A program made the position numbers and the translations under genes. A stretch of DNA of 64,000 bases from Enchytraeus crypticus (lineage: Eukaryota > Annelida > Clitellata > Enchytraeida > Enchytraeidae). Positions 14,516-21,715 of the stretch are shown here, one piece after another (the first letter of the stretch is position 1; the number at the start of each line of letters is the position of its first letter). The DNA is taken from positions 194,001 through 258,000 of the forward strand of contig CAJHZI010000473.1 in NCBI GenBank assembly GCA_905160935.1, read 5' to 3'. The notes under the pieces are model-generated. The model saw only the letters and a list, made by a program, of their open reading frames with translations. It was not told the DNA's origin and searched no databases.

Positions 14516-17166
14516 TATATACATATATATAGATCTATATAGGTTAGTTAAAATTAAAGTCCAATTAAGCGATTTTGAAACTTTGACAGGTATAATACTG
14601 TGCATCCCCCAAAATATCGGGATTACTTATATTATCAGTAGATAATGATATCCACTAACATGAAAATACATCATTTATCTTCACTATAATCTTACATTTA
14701 TTTCCATTTCATCATCATCATCATCATCCACCCTTGAATCACAGTTTAACCAGGGTCGGGATACAAATAGACTGTCTCAAATTTCAAAGTTCAAATTCAA
14801 AGTTTTTTAATCTACCGTACCATTGTCTAGGGTGTGCCTGTTAAATAAGGCTTAAAAGGATTAAACATTTACAAAATCGTGCAATTCACTGAGTCGGTAA
14901 CCCTCACTATCGCAGCAATGCGAAACCTCTATTTAAAAAGTTGAACATTAAAAAGTAAACAAGCATTTATAGTGAAATGATCAACTATTTTGATATCTAT
15001 CATTTTTAGTGCCACATGTTTAAACCGTAAGGCAATTTAGTCCATTTTCCGTATAGCCAGTCCAGTGAATGTCAGAGATTTTACTCTCAGATCAGCGCGG
15101 CTGGGATTCGAACCCACGAAGGTTAAATTCACCTCAGGGTCTGTCATTTAAAACCTCTGACGTTACCCCTACGCTATTGAGACATTCTAAAACTTAATAT
15201 TACGCATATTTGCCTTTCTTGTAAGATGTATATTGTAATACAATATTTTAAGGTTGCCTCTCGTTGGCGAATTATATCAATTATATATCATTGGAATGCG
15301 TATAAAACTTAAGAAATGTCAGCTACTTTGCAAGTCCCCTGCACCGAATTACGGCTAGAGAATAGTGCCTAAATATATGTGGTCAAAAATGTTGAAATAC
15401 GCTTTGAGAGGACATCACTGTACTGCCAACTGAATCTCGCTTTAAGCGAGATTCAGTTTAGCGAGATTTCTTTAAATTCCTACATTATAAATGAGCATAA
15501 TTCATAATTACTCTGCTTGAATGTGAAGTTCATGCCATTGTTGTAACTATGTAACTTTGCCATTTGTATTACGTTGATTCACTTTTTCAGCATTTTTAAA
15601 CTTTTTCTTAATAATTAGTTATTATTGCACATTATCTTATAATATTATAGATCACGTTAAAAATGAAGATGTTTTACAAAGAATGACAACTTGTCGTGAC
15701 CCTTTGAACCGAATATGACGACAACAGATGAAGTTCTTTGGACACATTCTCTCTCTCTCTCTTAGTGCACTGCCTACTATCAGGTCCATGGTATATAACG
15801 CCACCACTGTCCTCTGTCTTCCGCCTTCCTCTTCATTTCCACATTTGAGTGGGTCTTTAAATCATCTAACACATTAAAATCGGACTCATTATGATGAACA
15901 AAATAGTTGAAAATACCATATTGACAGGAATAATAGAAGGAAAAAGATGCAAGGGTCGACAACGAATGACGTTTATTAAGAGTCTTAGCAAATGGATGCA
16001 GTTAACTGAAACAGAGATGATCAGAGCAACAATGAAGAGAGACATATGGAGGAATATGACCATGACCGCCCAGGCTTGAAAAAGGCACGGCACTTAGAGA
16101 AGAAGAAGATTATTGGACATCAAGAATTGTTCTTGGTATTGCTCTGTATTATTTTGAACAATATGCTACTTAGAGCGATTCTCACGGAGTCGTTTGATTA
16201 ATTGATTCTCTATTGAATGATTAATTAATTATTAGTTGATTAACCAACTCACTGATTCACTGACTGAATTATTGATCGATTGATTAATCGATGGATTAAT
16301 TGACGAATTGATTGATCGATTGACTGATTGATTAATTGATCGATTGACAGATTAAATGATCAATCGACTGATTGATTGGTTTATTGATTGCCGGATGAAT
16401 TGGCAGGCATGCTGATTGTTTGATGATGGATTGATTGATTTATCGACTCATTGATTGATTCATTAATGGACTCAGTGATCGACTGACTGATTTATTGAAG
16501 GATCGTTTAATCGATCGACTGATTGATTGATTGACAGATTGAGTGATCGATCGACTGATTGATCAACTGACTGATTTATCGACAGACTGATTGATCGATC
16601 GATTGATTAATTAACCCAGGTGGTGTATGGCAAGCCTAACCCACACCTCATTGTGGAGTGGCTGGAGCTACAGCGCATGCTTGGTGTGACTGAGGTGGGT
16701 GTTTACGTCATGGATGACGTCATCAGTGACGTCATCAAAGTATTTAAAGCTTATCAGGCTGAAGGTAATAGTCTTGCGTTTTGTGTTAATTCTTTAATTT
16801 AGTTTTAATGTAGTTTTAATTAAGTTTAATTTTTACGTATGTTTATTTTCTTTTAGTTTTTAAATATGTTAATTCAATTAAGTTATCCTGACCCTAGCGA
16901 AACTGGGATTCATTGGTAGATGATGATTATTAGTCAATCAATCAAATACATATTCAGTCGATTCGTCAAACGATTCAAAAATCACTTCTTCAGTTAGTTG
17001 ATACATCATTTCATTGTTATTTCTTTTGCATTTTCATAGCGTAAACTATTCTGAACCATAGAAGGAGACACTTTTAAAATAAAAGTATGAAAAAATTATG
17101 ATTTTTAATGAAAAAATATTCTCTCTCTCTCTCTCTGTCTCTCTCTGTTTCTATCAATGGCTCTCC

Positions 17167-17253
<87 letters not shown>

Positions 17254-18779
17254 CTCTGTTCACTGCCTATCGGCAAGTTTGGTATAATGATATTTAATGT
17301 AATATAATAACGTAATAATTAATATAATGCACATAGTTTGGTATAATGATTTTTATTTCTAGTCACAGTGTTTATTTTCGTCCCTATATACAAATTTGTT
17401 ATTTTGCCTGGCTTTCTTAATTCAATTACGAACTTCGGCAACGTTTTCACGCACACATATTGTGCTATATAGTTCGTGTTTCTATTTTTTTAATTGCTAT
17501 ATACTCTCTATCTCAATGATCAGATAGAAAGCTTATATTATTCGGCTAACCATATATAGAACATCTTTATCTCTAATTTTATTATTATGATGCCAATATT
17601 AGTTGTGTCGATTTCATATTTTTAGTATCTCTCTCTAGTGTTCTAACAGTAACAGGTCCAAGGTACATATTCCTATTCATGCTAATTATCACGCTCCATA
17701 GACAGCATCCCATTAATTAAAGCGTTAATTCCCTTCACAAAAGCCTATGCCTAATCCAAATCTTAATGTAGCCTATAGTTTTTGAATAGTATGGCTTCTG
17801 AGGTAGTTTCCTTTAGCCTTTCTGAATTCTTGCTAGGTCGCCTCTTACGGCACGTATAGTTTGCGGTGGACATATTTAGTATAATAGAATGTTTCAATAG
17901 CTCAGTGTTTAGATGCGGAAGGTAACGTCGTGGAGTTTTAAATAACAGATCCTGAGGTGAACTGAACTCTCATGGGTTCTATTCTCTGCCGCGCCCATCA
18001 GAGGGTAAAATCTCTGATATTTATAGACATCAACAGGGTTGATCATTTCACTGCATCGCGTGTTTATTTTACTCACTAAAATAATTGATAGATAAATAGA
18101 TAGATATGTTATGCATGTATGGAAAACACCACTATTATACCACTCGTTATTTTCAGGTTTCGTATCGTTGCGTAGATCCTACAGCATTAGGCCTAGCTAC
18201 GAGCAGTTTCTCTTACACGGTTCTCCAGTCATTAATGACTGTCTGTATCGTCATATCTACCGCACCCAACACGTTCTAGTCATAGACTTTGACGAGGTCA
18301 TCCTGCCCCGTTCAGCCTTAACCCTCCCACAACTCATGCAGCAGCTACACCGGCACTACATCGACCTCAACGGGATAGCACAGGCAAACTACGTGTTCGG
18401 AAATCAGTTCTTCTTCTTAGATCTTCCACCCATCGCGGAGGAATCACCAGTTTTGACTATTTTAAGATACAGACATCGCAGCGAGGCTAGTCCGTACGGA
18501 TACTCTGTGAAGTCCATAGTGGAACCGGAGTCATGTCTGACGATGCACAACCACTACTGCTGGAAAGTTATTCCCGGATTCTACGAAAGATCGTTCGTGG
18601 AAGTGGCCAATGAGACGTTTGCGGTGAACCAGCACTACAAGCTCTGCCACCTGAACCCGCCTGACTGCGAGAGAGCTAAGCAGAGTTTCGAGTTAGACAA
18701 AAACCTCGACAGGTTTTTACCGGAGTTGAGAAACAGGATACGTAAAAAGTTGTACGAGATACTGCGAGTTGTGATTTGA
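1..18779 (+). CDS. GT92 (DUF23) family glycosyltransferase A, 3' part of a split gene
   Basis: Four exons, 1-140, 12640-12777, 16620-16764 and 18157-18779, join in one open frame of about 347 residues ending at TGA 18777-18779. The 5' exons, with any start codon and membrane anchor, lie before the window. The product aligns by eye along its length with the paralogue at 21713-23389: CPLAQ / CPLAE, GSCMPVLVP / VGCMPVEVP, VEWLELQRMLGV / VQWLEVQRLLGV, SPVINDCLYRH / SPAFNDCMYRN, and the acidic motif IDFDEVILP / LDLDEVILP. GT92 enzymes are Golgi type II membrane proteins that transfer sugar, galactose in characterised members, onto glycans; the DxD-like DFDE motif is the likely metal/nucleotide-sugar site. 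The exact substrate cannot be read from sequence. Introns are 12.5, 3.8 and 1.4 kb; donors are GTTAGT, GTATAT and GTAATA. The family call is firm; exon borders are inferred from splice consensus and frame continuity. Confidence 0.88.
641..870 (+). mobile_element. tRNA-derived SINE, family B, copy 1
   Basis: Starts TGTCTTAATAGCGTAGGAGT (A-box-like) and carries a B-box-like GGGTTCTAATCCC near 710. The tail matches other copies in the window, including GTGATAGATATCAA and GTTGATCATTTCAC. It is inserted in a minus-strand LINE fragment. Confidence 0.75.
1134..1456 (+). mobile_element. tRNA-Met-like / 5S-like chimeric SINE, family A, copy 1
   Basis: The head GCGGGATTTAGCGCATTCGG followed by GCGCGTCA resembles the 5' half of elongator tRNA-Met. 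It continues into 5S rRNA-like sequence with GAAGTTAAGC (5S box A), CGGTTAGTACTT (box C) and GACCGAGTGTTGA. A body of about 190 bp and an A-rich tail follow. It splits a LINE fragment whose uninterrupted homologue lies near 12090. Confidence 0.8.
1961..3270. other. Intronic stretch with short direct repeats
   Basis: No coding signal seen. 1960-2110 is a degenerate run of TCTAGATTCTACTACTTA-like units. Two related blocks of about 90 bp lie near 2880-2970 and 3020-3110, both with GAATGAAATTCT and ACTTTAGAAYGAATATTT, which is a small tandem duplication. Confidence 0.5.
3271..3996 (-). CDS. Intronless immunoglobulin V-like membrane protein nested in GT92 intron
   Basis: 241 residues, ATG to TAA. 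Residues 1-20 are a hydrophobic signal peptide with a likely cut after AQA. Residues 25-128 form one Ig-like domain: Cys40 in VTFSCQ (B strand), Trp50/51 in LAWWKQ (C strand), LLRITNIS (E strand) and the F-strand signature HVGMYICY with Cys113. Sequons include NIS (102) and NGS (181). A polar Ser/Asn/Glu-rich linker (130-180) leads to two hydrophobic helices, about 188-208 (LVAYNLFVIPIVHGLCAFIL) and 216-236, so the C terminus may hairpin through the membrane. It lies antisense inside the first visible intron of GT92 gene A. I know no named family with this layout; the Ig fold and secretion suggest a cell-surface recognition or adhesion role. The lack of introns could mean a retrocopy or a single-exon gene. 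Confidence 0.72.
   Translation of the reverse strand: MLHKLQVISTVSLVLCVAQADAIPTSQVITTAGSSVTFSCQSDDVSTLAWWKQDRQALLSVPVLVNNQHDCSSSSRSDSSTRNIVIFVSEYDKTNCLLRITNISTAHVGMYICYKESEAIFSYELMIAGENGANSEIVSSEAARASSNRKKESNSPNEDILSIMNLFETRSLKIIKGLKTNGSHYTMLVAYNLFVIPIVHGLCAFILIRCTRESWLGSAVIVGLAAVHMGFICAYMDRVSD
3997..4319. other. Upstream flank of the Ig-like gene, nothing else recognised
   Basis: AT-rich intronic sequence that would hold the promoter of the minus-strand gene. No convincing TATA box, repeat or exon was recognised. Confidence 0.4.
4320..6520. repeat. Diverged tandem duplication of about 0.9-1.1 kb
   Basis: 4320-5125 and 5375-6515 run in parallel. Shared blocks are TGTGCATAAWTAGTTTTTCG-like starts, GGMATTCTTCACTTTGTTKG, CTAAGACWTYAATTTT, AACCTCGATYCAT, ATGCCCATTYRWCAC, AGTCTGGAATA near the ends and TTTGTCWAAGTGTAATYTT. 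The second copy carries an inverted tRNA-type SINE (5790-6014). No coding content was found. Confidence 0.7.
5790..6014 (-). mobile_element. tRNA-derived SINE, family B
   Basis: Reverse orientation. It has the complement of the B-box (CATTCGAACCAACG), CTCAGATCAGCGCGGCTGG, and the 5' end GCTATTGAGACATTC at its right edge. It is inserted in the second copy of the local duplication. Confidence 0.72.
6655..6955. mobile_element. Modular SINE-like repeat, family Y: two pieces in inverted order
   Basis: 6655-6710 is the complement of the family tail (CATCATCTTCATCGTC then AACTAGGGTCGGGATACG). 6776-6955 is a plus-strand head with GTGTTGTATCCG, TAGACCAATCGTGGACTGCA, CATGTCGTAACAGGTGAC, GCGTCAGAAAGGGCATTAGG and GAGCGCCTAGGCTCCAGAAAT. 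The same blocks recur near 27.5, 42.8 and 55.9 kb. Confidence 0.6.
7200..7700. repeat. Compound microsatellite: CATA/CACA tracts, (TA)n and (GA)n
   Basis: CATA-rich tetranucleotide sequence flanks (TA)n at 7379-7420 and (GA)n at 7421-7456. Open frames across it on both strands are repeat artefacts (YIYIYI, ERERER). Confidence 0.95.
7755..7950. repeat. Inverted-repeat (foldback / MITE-like) element
   Basis: The 22 bases at 7755-7776 (starting TATAATTGTAATCCAATTG) recur as an exact reverse complement at 7929-7950. Inside is a 12-bp-arm hairpin, GGACCTATTCAC / GTGAATAGGTCC, at 7780-7807. No coding content. A short non-autonomous DNA transposon is the likeliest reading. Confidence 0.6.
8434..8472. 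repeat. Perfect 18-bp inverted repeat with a 3-nt spacer
   Basis: The left arm AAGTGCCAACGCTGTGAC (8434-8451) and its exact complement (8455-8472) flank ACC. It is GC-richer than its AT-rich surroundings. Confidence 0.9.
8826..9010 (+). mobile_element. tRNA-derived SINE, family B, 5'-truncated
   Basis: Contains TCCTGAGGTGAATTGAACCC, the B-box GGGTTCGAATCCC, CACTGGACTGGCTA and the tail GTTGATCATTTCCG. The A-box end is missing. Confidence 0.75.
9390..9482. repeat. (TA)n microsatellite
   Basis: Interrupted TA repeats, longest at 9437-9480, with a repeated ACTATACAGGTA motif on each side (9426 and 9487). Confidence 0.95.
9773..9834. repeat. (TA)n microsatellite
   Basis: Uninterrupted TA tract of about 60 bp in the large intron of GT92 gene A. 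Confidence 0.97.
10360..10634 (-). mobile_element. 5S-like SINE, family A, without its tRNA-like head
   Basis: Reverse orientation: a T-rich tail complement (ATTTATTTATTTATTT) near 10360, GTTACACACATGACACACCG, the body, then AAAGTACTAACCGGCGCGAT (complement of 5S box C). It stops at about 10634 before the tRNA-like head. Confidence 0.78.
10855..11530. repeat. GC-run repeat (family Z) block
   Basis: Contains GAGCGGATCCAGGAATTTTT, several runs of eight or more G or C, and 11250-11400, which matches 28740-28920 through GTGGTTAAAGT, AATTGAGAMCTA, CGGTCA and GGGCCCCC. It is likely an old DNA-transposon-derived repeat. No coding content seen. Confidence 0.5.
11600..12450 (-). mobile_element. LINE reverse-transcriptase fragment, copy 2
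   Basis: The minus strand reads ELLQTVFQASALSKVLYASQ then FWWRFTKADDRKRLEEFLRS, the same RT C-terminal segment as copy 1 at 510-1960. Flanks match too: AAGGAGCTACGCT, GGTTTGATATGRATGTT and GATATGTATCATCA. Copy 2 lacks both SINEs present in copy 1. It is broken. Confidence 0.72.
12640..12777 (+). CDS. GT92 gene A, exon with the GSCMPVLVP motif
   Basis: 46 codons, phase 0 at both ends, after acceptor TGCTTCAG. The segment VAGVKIEQ..GSCMPVLVP..FAICVQ matches VAVGQTDG..VGCMPVEVP..FILCVP in the paralogue. The donor reads GTATATAT and is the first unit of a (TA)n tract that is also the tail of an inverted RTE-like LINE end. Confidence 0.85.
12778..12832. repeat. (TA)n microsatellite starting at a splice donor
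   Basis: The tract begins at the GT of the exon donor (GTATATAT) and ends at an inverted RTE-like LINE 3' terminus TTAGTGCACTGCC. Confidence 0.95.
12833..13060 (-). mobile_element. RTE-like LINE 3' end
   Basis: The minus strand encodes GMLDDLKTHS preceded by MEGKRGSGSP, the C-terminal end seen in RTE-like polyproteins, and then the terminal hairpin CTGCCAGTAGGCAG followed by TGCACTAA(TA)n. It is 5'-truncated, as usual for LINEs. Confidence 0.8.
13061..13776 (+). mobile_element. LINE reverse-transcriptase remnant with YADD motif
   Basis: 13065-13255 reads CVDNMLVKLEKSKIGC then FMYADDLILLS, the RT catalytic motif. After a break in frame come HYLGLVL (13360s), YCLPIFLYSSECVE (about 13510-13560) and ELEIANRRYNIFRKLCLSD (13675-13735), a typical LINE RT-to-C-terminus order. 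It differs from the RTE-like family beside it. Confidence 0.78.
13777..13917 (-). mobile_element. tRNA-derived SINE, family C
   Basis: Complement of the family: AACGTCAGTTTCCTCACTTG, GCGATGTCAGTGACGGGCGA, B-box complement GGATTTGAACCC, and GCCAGTGGCTCCAGCC at the 5' end. It abuts the LINE remnant. Confidence 0.75.
14166..14442 (-). mobile_element. RTE-like LINE fragment
   Basis: The minus strand reads KTLVWTTLLYGCETWTLMKE, then LEALDMWIWRRMERISW and TNEEVLEKVGTDRQL, hallmark RTE-like C-terminal sequence. It borders (TA)n at 14443-14512. Confidence 0.85.
14443..14530. repeat. (TA)n microsatellite
   Basis: TA tract of about 70 bp followed by imperfect TA. Confidence 0.96.
14705..14790 (-). 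mobile_element. Family Y repeat, tail only
   Basis: (CATCAT)n, then CACCCTTGAATCACAG and AACCAGGGTCGGGATACAAA, the reverse complement of the family tail. Confidence 0.55.
14951..15193 (-). mobile_element. tRNA-derived SINE, family B, near full length
   Basis: Complement of the full family: GTGAAATGATCAACTATTTT at the 3' end, CCAGTCCAGTGAATGTC, B-box complement GGGATTCGAACCC, and CCCCTACGCTATTGAGACAT at the 5' end. Confidence 0.82.
15428..15458. repeat. 15-bp inverted repeat, 1-nt spacer
   Basis: AACTGAATCTCGCTT and its complement around a T; a partial third copy (AGCGAGATT) follows. Confidence 0.85.
15755..15888 (-). mobile_element. RTE-like LINE 3' end with (CT)n
   Basis: (CT)n then TTAGTGCACTGCC, CAGGTCCATGGTATATAACG and GGGTCTTTAAATCATCTAAC, as in the 12.8 kb copy. 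Confidence 0.78.
15889..16115 (+). mobile_element. Second RTE-like LINE 3' end, different subfamily
   Basis: The plus strand reads ILTGIIEGKRCKGRQRMTF, then SLSKWMQLTETEMIRATMKR and DIWRNMT, the C-terminal end of another common RTE-like polyprotein, with a GAAGAAGAAG tail. It meets the preceding fragment end to end in opposite orientation. Confidence 0.75.
16195..16612. repeat. TTGA/CTGA tetranucleotide array before an exon
   Basis: About 400 bp of GATTGATTGACTGATCGA units, rich in CTGAT and TTGAT, running to the acceptor of exon 16620-16764. At 16925-16975 complementary TCAATCAATCAA sequence occurs downstream. Confidence 0.93.
16620..16764 (+). CDS. GT92 gene A, exon with the WLELQRMLGV motif
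   Basis: 145 nt, phase 0 in and phase 1 out; the split glycine codon is completed by GT at 18157-18158. It encodes VEWLELQRMLGVTEVGVYV and the start of the acidic loop DDVISDVIKV. A 400-bp array of TTGA/CTGA units runs to within about 15 nt of the acceptor ACCCAG. Two TGACGTCA octamers (16715-16722, 16727-16734) fall in the coding sequence. Confidence 0.87.
17098..17290 (-). mobile_element. (CT)n with short RTE-like LINE terminus
   Basis: (CT)n at 17118-17250, then TTCACTGCCTATCGGCAAGT, the terminal hairpin and a few bases of the LINE end. Confidence 0.6.
17645..17885 (-). mobile_element. Modular SINE-like repeat, family X
   Basis: Carries CAGGTCCAAGGTACATATTC, TTAATTCCCTTCACAAAAGC, GTAGCCTATAGTTTTTGAAT, GGCTTCTGAGGTAGTTTCC and CGCCTCTTACGGCACGTATA in the order found in copies at 39.3, 57.0 and 57.4 kb. 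Confidence 0.7.
17890..18072 (+). mobile_element. tRNA-derived SINE, family B
   Basis: TGTTTCAATAGCTCAGTGTT, GGTAACGTCGTGGAGTTTTA, CAGATCCTGAGGTGAACTGA and GTTGATCATTTCACTGCA; the B-box is decayed. It lies in the last intron of GT92 gene A. Confidence 0.75.
18157..18779 (+). CDS. GT92 gene A, last exon (catalytic core and C terminus)
   Basis: Acceptor TTTTCAG at 18150-18156; stop TGA at 18777-18779. It encodes SPVINDCLYRH, the acidic motif IDFDEVILP, the conserved MHNHYCW block and the C-terminal HYKLCHL block, all shared with the paralogue. The open frame continues upstream to an ATG at 18111, but that stretch is intron judging by the acceptor and the paralogue alignment. AATAAA-like signals lie near 18870-18885. 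Confidence 0.92.
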
Positions 18780-19600
18780 GTTGTCGTGGACGGTTGTGTG
18801 GTACTGGAAATTAAATAGTAATCATATTGAGTTTTGTCAAGTAATGATAAAACTCTGATTAATTAAGGATTATTAAAATAAAGAATTATTTAATTAATTT
18901 ATTGATGATTAAGGCTTTTAATCAACAACGCAATCAATAACTCGTTCAACAATAACGCTAACAAAAATCTTTAACATTTGTCTGAACTGATTTTTCGCCC
19001 AACGGTCCTTTTGACGCGACATTACATTGAGCAAATCGAGATTTGTGAGAGCGATACTGAACGTATAAATTCAGGAAAAAAGGGAATTGAATTCAATTCA
19101 GACATTATATTGTTAATTTCCTTGAACGAATGCATGTATAATGTTAATGGAGTGCGACATTTGTGATGAAATCTACATTGTGAAGAACATATAAATCGAT
19201 GTGAAGGCAACTGAAATTCACTTCAGATATGATATTATATTTTTCTTTGAGCGAATGCATGTATAGTTTTAATTTAATGGAGTACGGCAGTTGTGATAAA
19301 ATATACATTGTGAAGTCAATGGTGTGCTCATTAATTTATTTGAATAAATTAATTCATTTAACACGCATAAATTAGTGTCTTGAATCTAGCATTTGAGAAA
19401 TTAAAGGTATATAAAATTTCGTTGAGAACGGTAAAATTGAAAGTAACTCGACCGAAAGCAGTTTCTGCTTTTAAAGAGCTTACTAACGCAGACAATATGG
19501 AGCCTAACGCAAGACTAATTTTATAAGAGGACTTCTACGTAATGTTTATTTTTAGAACTTCATAAAGATGCTTTAATGTAACTAAAATATGCGTGTATAT
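18780..19600. other. Intergenic, downstream flank of GT92 gene A
   Basis: AT-rich. Two related blocks of about 100 bp near 19080-19165 and 19200-19310 share GCGAATGCATGTATA, GGAGTRCGRCA and TACATTGTGAAG. No gene seen. Confidence 0.4.
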
Positions 19601-19611
19601 AAATGGCGTCA

Positions 19612-19800
19612 AATATATCGGTCGTATCGTTTGGATGCTAAATTGGATAGGACGCTTGCCTAAGAAGCAGGAGGTCATCGATTCAAATCCCACTCCGACC
19701 TTATCTCTTAAAGGTTCATTTGTCATAAGGAAACAGATGTTAAATATTGCTCTAGTTTTATCAAATTTATTTTTAATTGATATCCCAAAAAGTACTTGTT
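19612..19800 (+). mobile_element. tRNA-like SINE, family D
   Basis: GCTAAATTGGATAGGACG (A-box-like), CTTGCCTAAGAAGCAGGAGG (anticodon-arm-like) and GATTCAAATCCC (B-box-like) fall in tRNA order. A reverse copy at 61741-61880 shares head and downstream bases (TATCTCT..AAAGG/ACAGG), which shows a dispersed SINE rather than a lone tRNA. Confidence 0.65.
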
Positions 19801-20590
19801 TTTATTACATAAAAGGTTGACCTTGAGAACTAATGAATATAACATGCGAAGTTTAATATTTTGATATTTTCATACGAGATTTCAAGAAGCCATACATCGT
19901 TCTAACTGACTAAGGAAATACAATAAAATAAAGCAACTACGACTACAAGTACAATATTTGGTAAAACAATAACAATTTTAATTTAATAAATTTAGTAAGG
20001 CAAGGTTTTATAACGTAACAGCCATCAGTAACAAATAACAATAACAAAATAACGTAATTACAAATTTAACTAGTTAATTACTCGTAAGAAAACAAATTAT
20101 ATTACATTATTCCATTGTATTAATTATATATGGCATAAAGAAACAAAAATATTTACAAAGCGTTAATGATGCTGCATTAACACAACATTAACAGTAACAA
20201 CAACAATTTGGGTGTTGCCGTCGTTAAAGACAACATCGGGCACAACTATGACAACACTATTATTATTAATGCTTTTTAATACAGATTTCAGATATATCAT
20301 TTAATTTACACATAAAAACTTAGCTAAAGGAAAGATGAAGCCAATTTTAGATCATAGGCGGCTACTAAATTGGTAACGGCTAATTAACCCCTAGTTAATG
20401 GTCAATTAATCTCTAATTAGGTAAAAACTGTCTTCCGAGGAAGATTGCGCATTTAGTTTAGCGTTTAACGTCGATTATATCAACCTGGAATGACTCTTTG
20501 CAATGGTGGTGTTAGATGTTTATGAGAGAGACATTACACAGACTGATCAGTCCAGCACCAGATAACGAGTTTTTTAATACTCTTCTGGTA
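19801..20590. other. Intergenic stretch, nothing recognised
   Basis: A-rich sequence with many AACAATAACA-type triplets. No exon, repeat family or RNA gene recognised. Confidence 0.4.
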
Positions 20591-20596
20591 GAACTG

Positions 20597-20692
20597 ATAT
20601 GACCTTGAAGCTGCCATTCGATGACTTTGAAGCTGACATTGGATGACTTTGAAGCTGACATTGGATGACTTTGAAGCTGACATTGGATGATA
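20597..20692. repeat. 22-bp tandem repeat, about 4 copies
   Basis: Unit GATGACTTTGAAGCTGACAT plus TG; the first copy is diverged. Confidence 0.9.
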
Positions 20693-20811
20693 CTAAAAGT
20701 ATAGAATTCGAGTTGAAGTCAATTTCATCTCTCTAGTGAATACAGTGAGGGCTAGACCGGGATTCGAACCCTATAAACACAGCTCCTCAGTAGAAAACCT
20801 AACCTAAAAAT

Positions 20812-21715
20812 ATTTATGACATAATATCTCTATGACACAATATCTCTATGATACAATATCTTACATAATGATATAATATCTCTATGACACAATACCTCTA
20901 TTATACAATATCTCTGTGATACAATATCTCTATTATACAATATCTCTATATACAATATCTATGACATACTATTTCTCTATTTCTATTACGTTATATCTCA
21001 ATGACATTAAATCTCTATATATCATAATATCTCGGTTATACAATATGTCTACATATGGTAAAATATCTATGACATACTATCTCTATTACGTTATATCTCT
21101 TTGACATTAAATCTCTATGCCATACTATCTCTATGCCATACTATCTCTATGCCATACTATCTCTATGCCATACTATCTCTATAATATCTATTTGACATAA
21201 TATCTATATATTACAATATATCACTATGAGATATCTCTATAACATAATATCACTATGATAAATAATCTCTATGATATAATATCTCTATAACAATTAATAT
21301 CTCCATCACATAGTGTCTCTGTGATAATAACTCTATCATAATATCTAATATAATATCTAATATTATCTATAACATATTCTCAATATGACAATAATATAAT
21401 ATAATATTAAAATAATATAGTAATATAATATAGTATAACAGATCTCTATATATCTCTATATCTGATTGAAGCCTGTGGCGATGTCGGTTAAGATATTCGA
21501 CCGCGGATCAGTATGTGCGGGGTTCAAATCCTGGGCTCGTCCGTCACTGATATCGCTTTCGAATGTGGAAACTGACGTTAACATTACCTTTACCAGCTTT
21601 TTATGACATATCCATATGACATAATACCTCTACGACATACTATCTCTATGACAAAATATTTCTATGACAAAAAATCTCTACGACATAATATCTCTATGAC
21701 ATAACATATCTACTA
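20812..21715. repeat. Minisatellite of 15-17-bp units, split by a SINE
   Basis: Units like ATCTCTATGACATAAT run 20812-21465 and resume 21605-21715. The break is a family C SINE. Its right end touches the 3' end of the minus-strand GT92 gene. Confidence 0.9.
21472..21604 (+). mobile_element. tRNA-derived SINE, family C, inside the minisatellite
   Basis: GCCTGTGGCGATGTCGGTTA, TTCGACCGCGGATCAGTA, the B-box GGGTTCAAATCCTGG and GAAACTGACGTTAACATTAC, in family order. Confidence 0.82.

Noticed and set aside
18111-18156. ATG at 18111 as start of a separate GT92 gene
   Set aside because: The stretch is intronic: a good acceptor ends at 18156, and the preceding exons complete the domain in frame.
19620-19704. 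Functional tRNA gene
   Set aside because: The acceptor stem has a mismatch and a collinear dispersed copy exists at 61.8 kb, so it is a SINE head.
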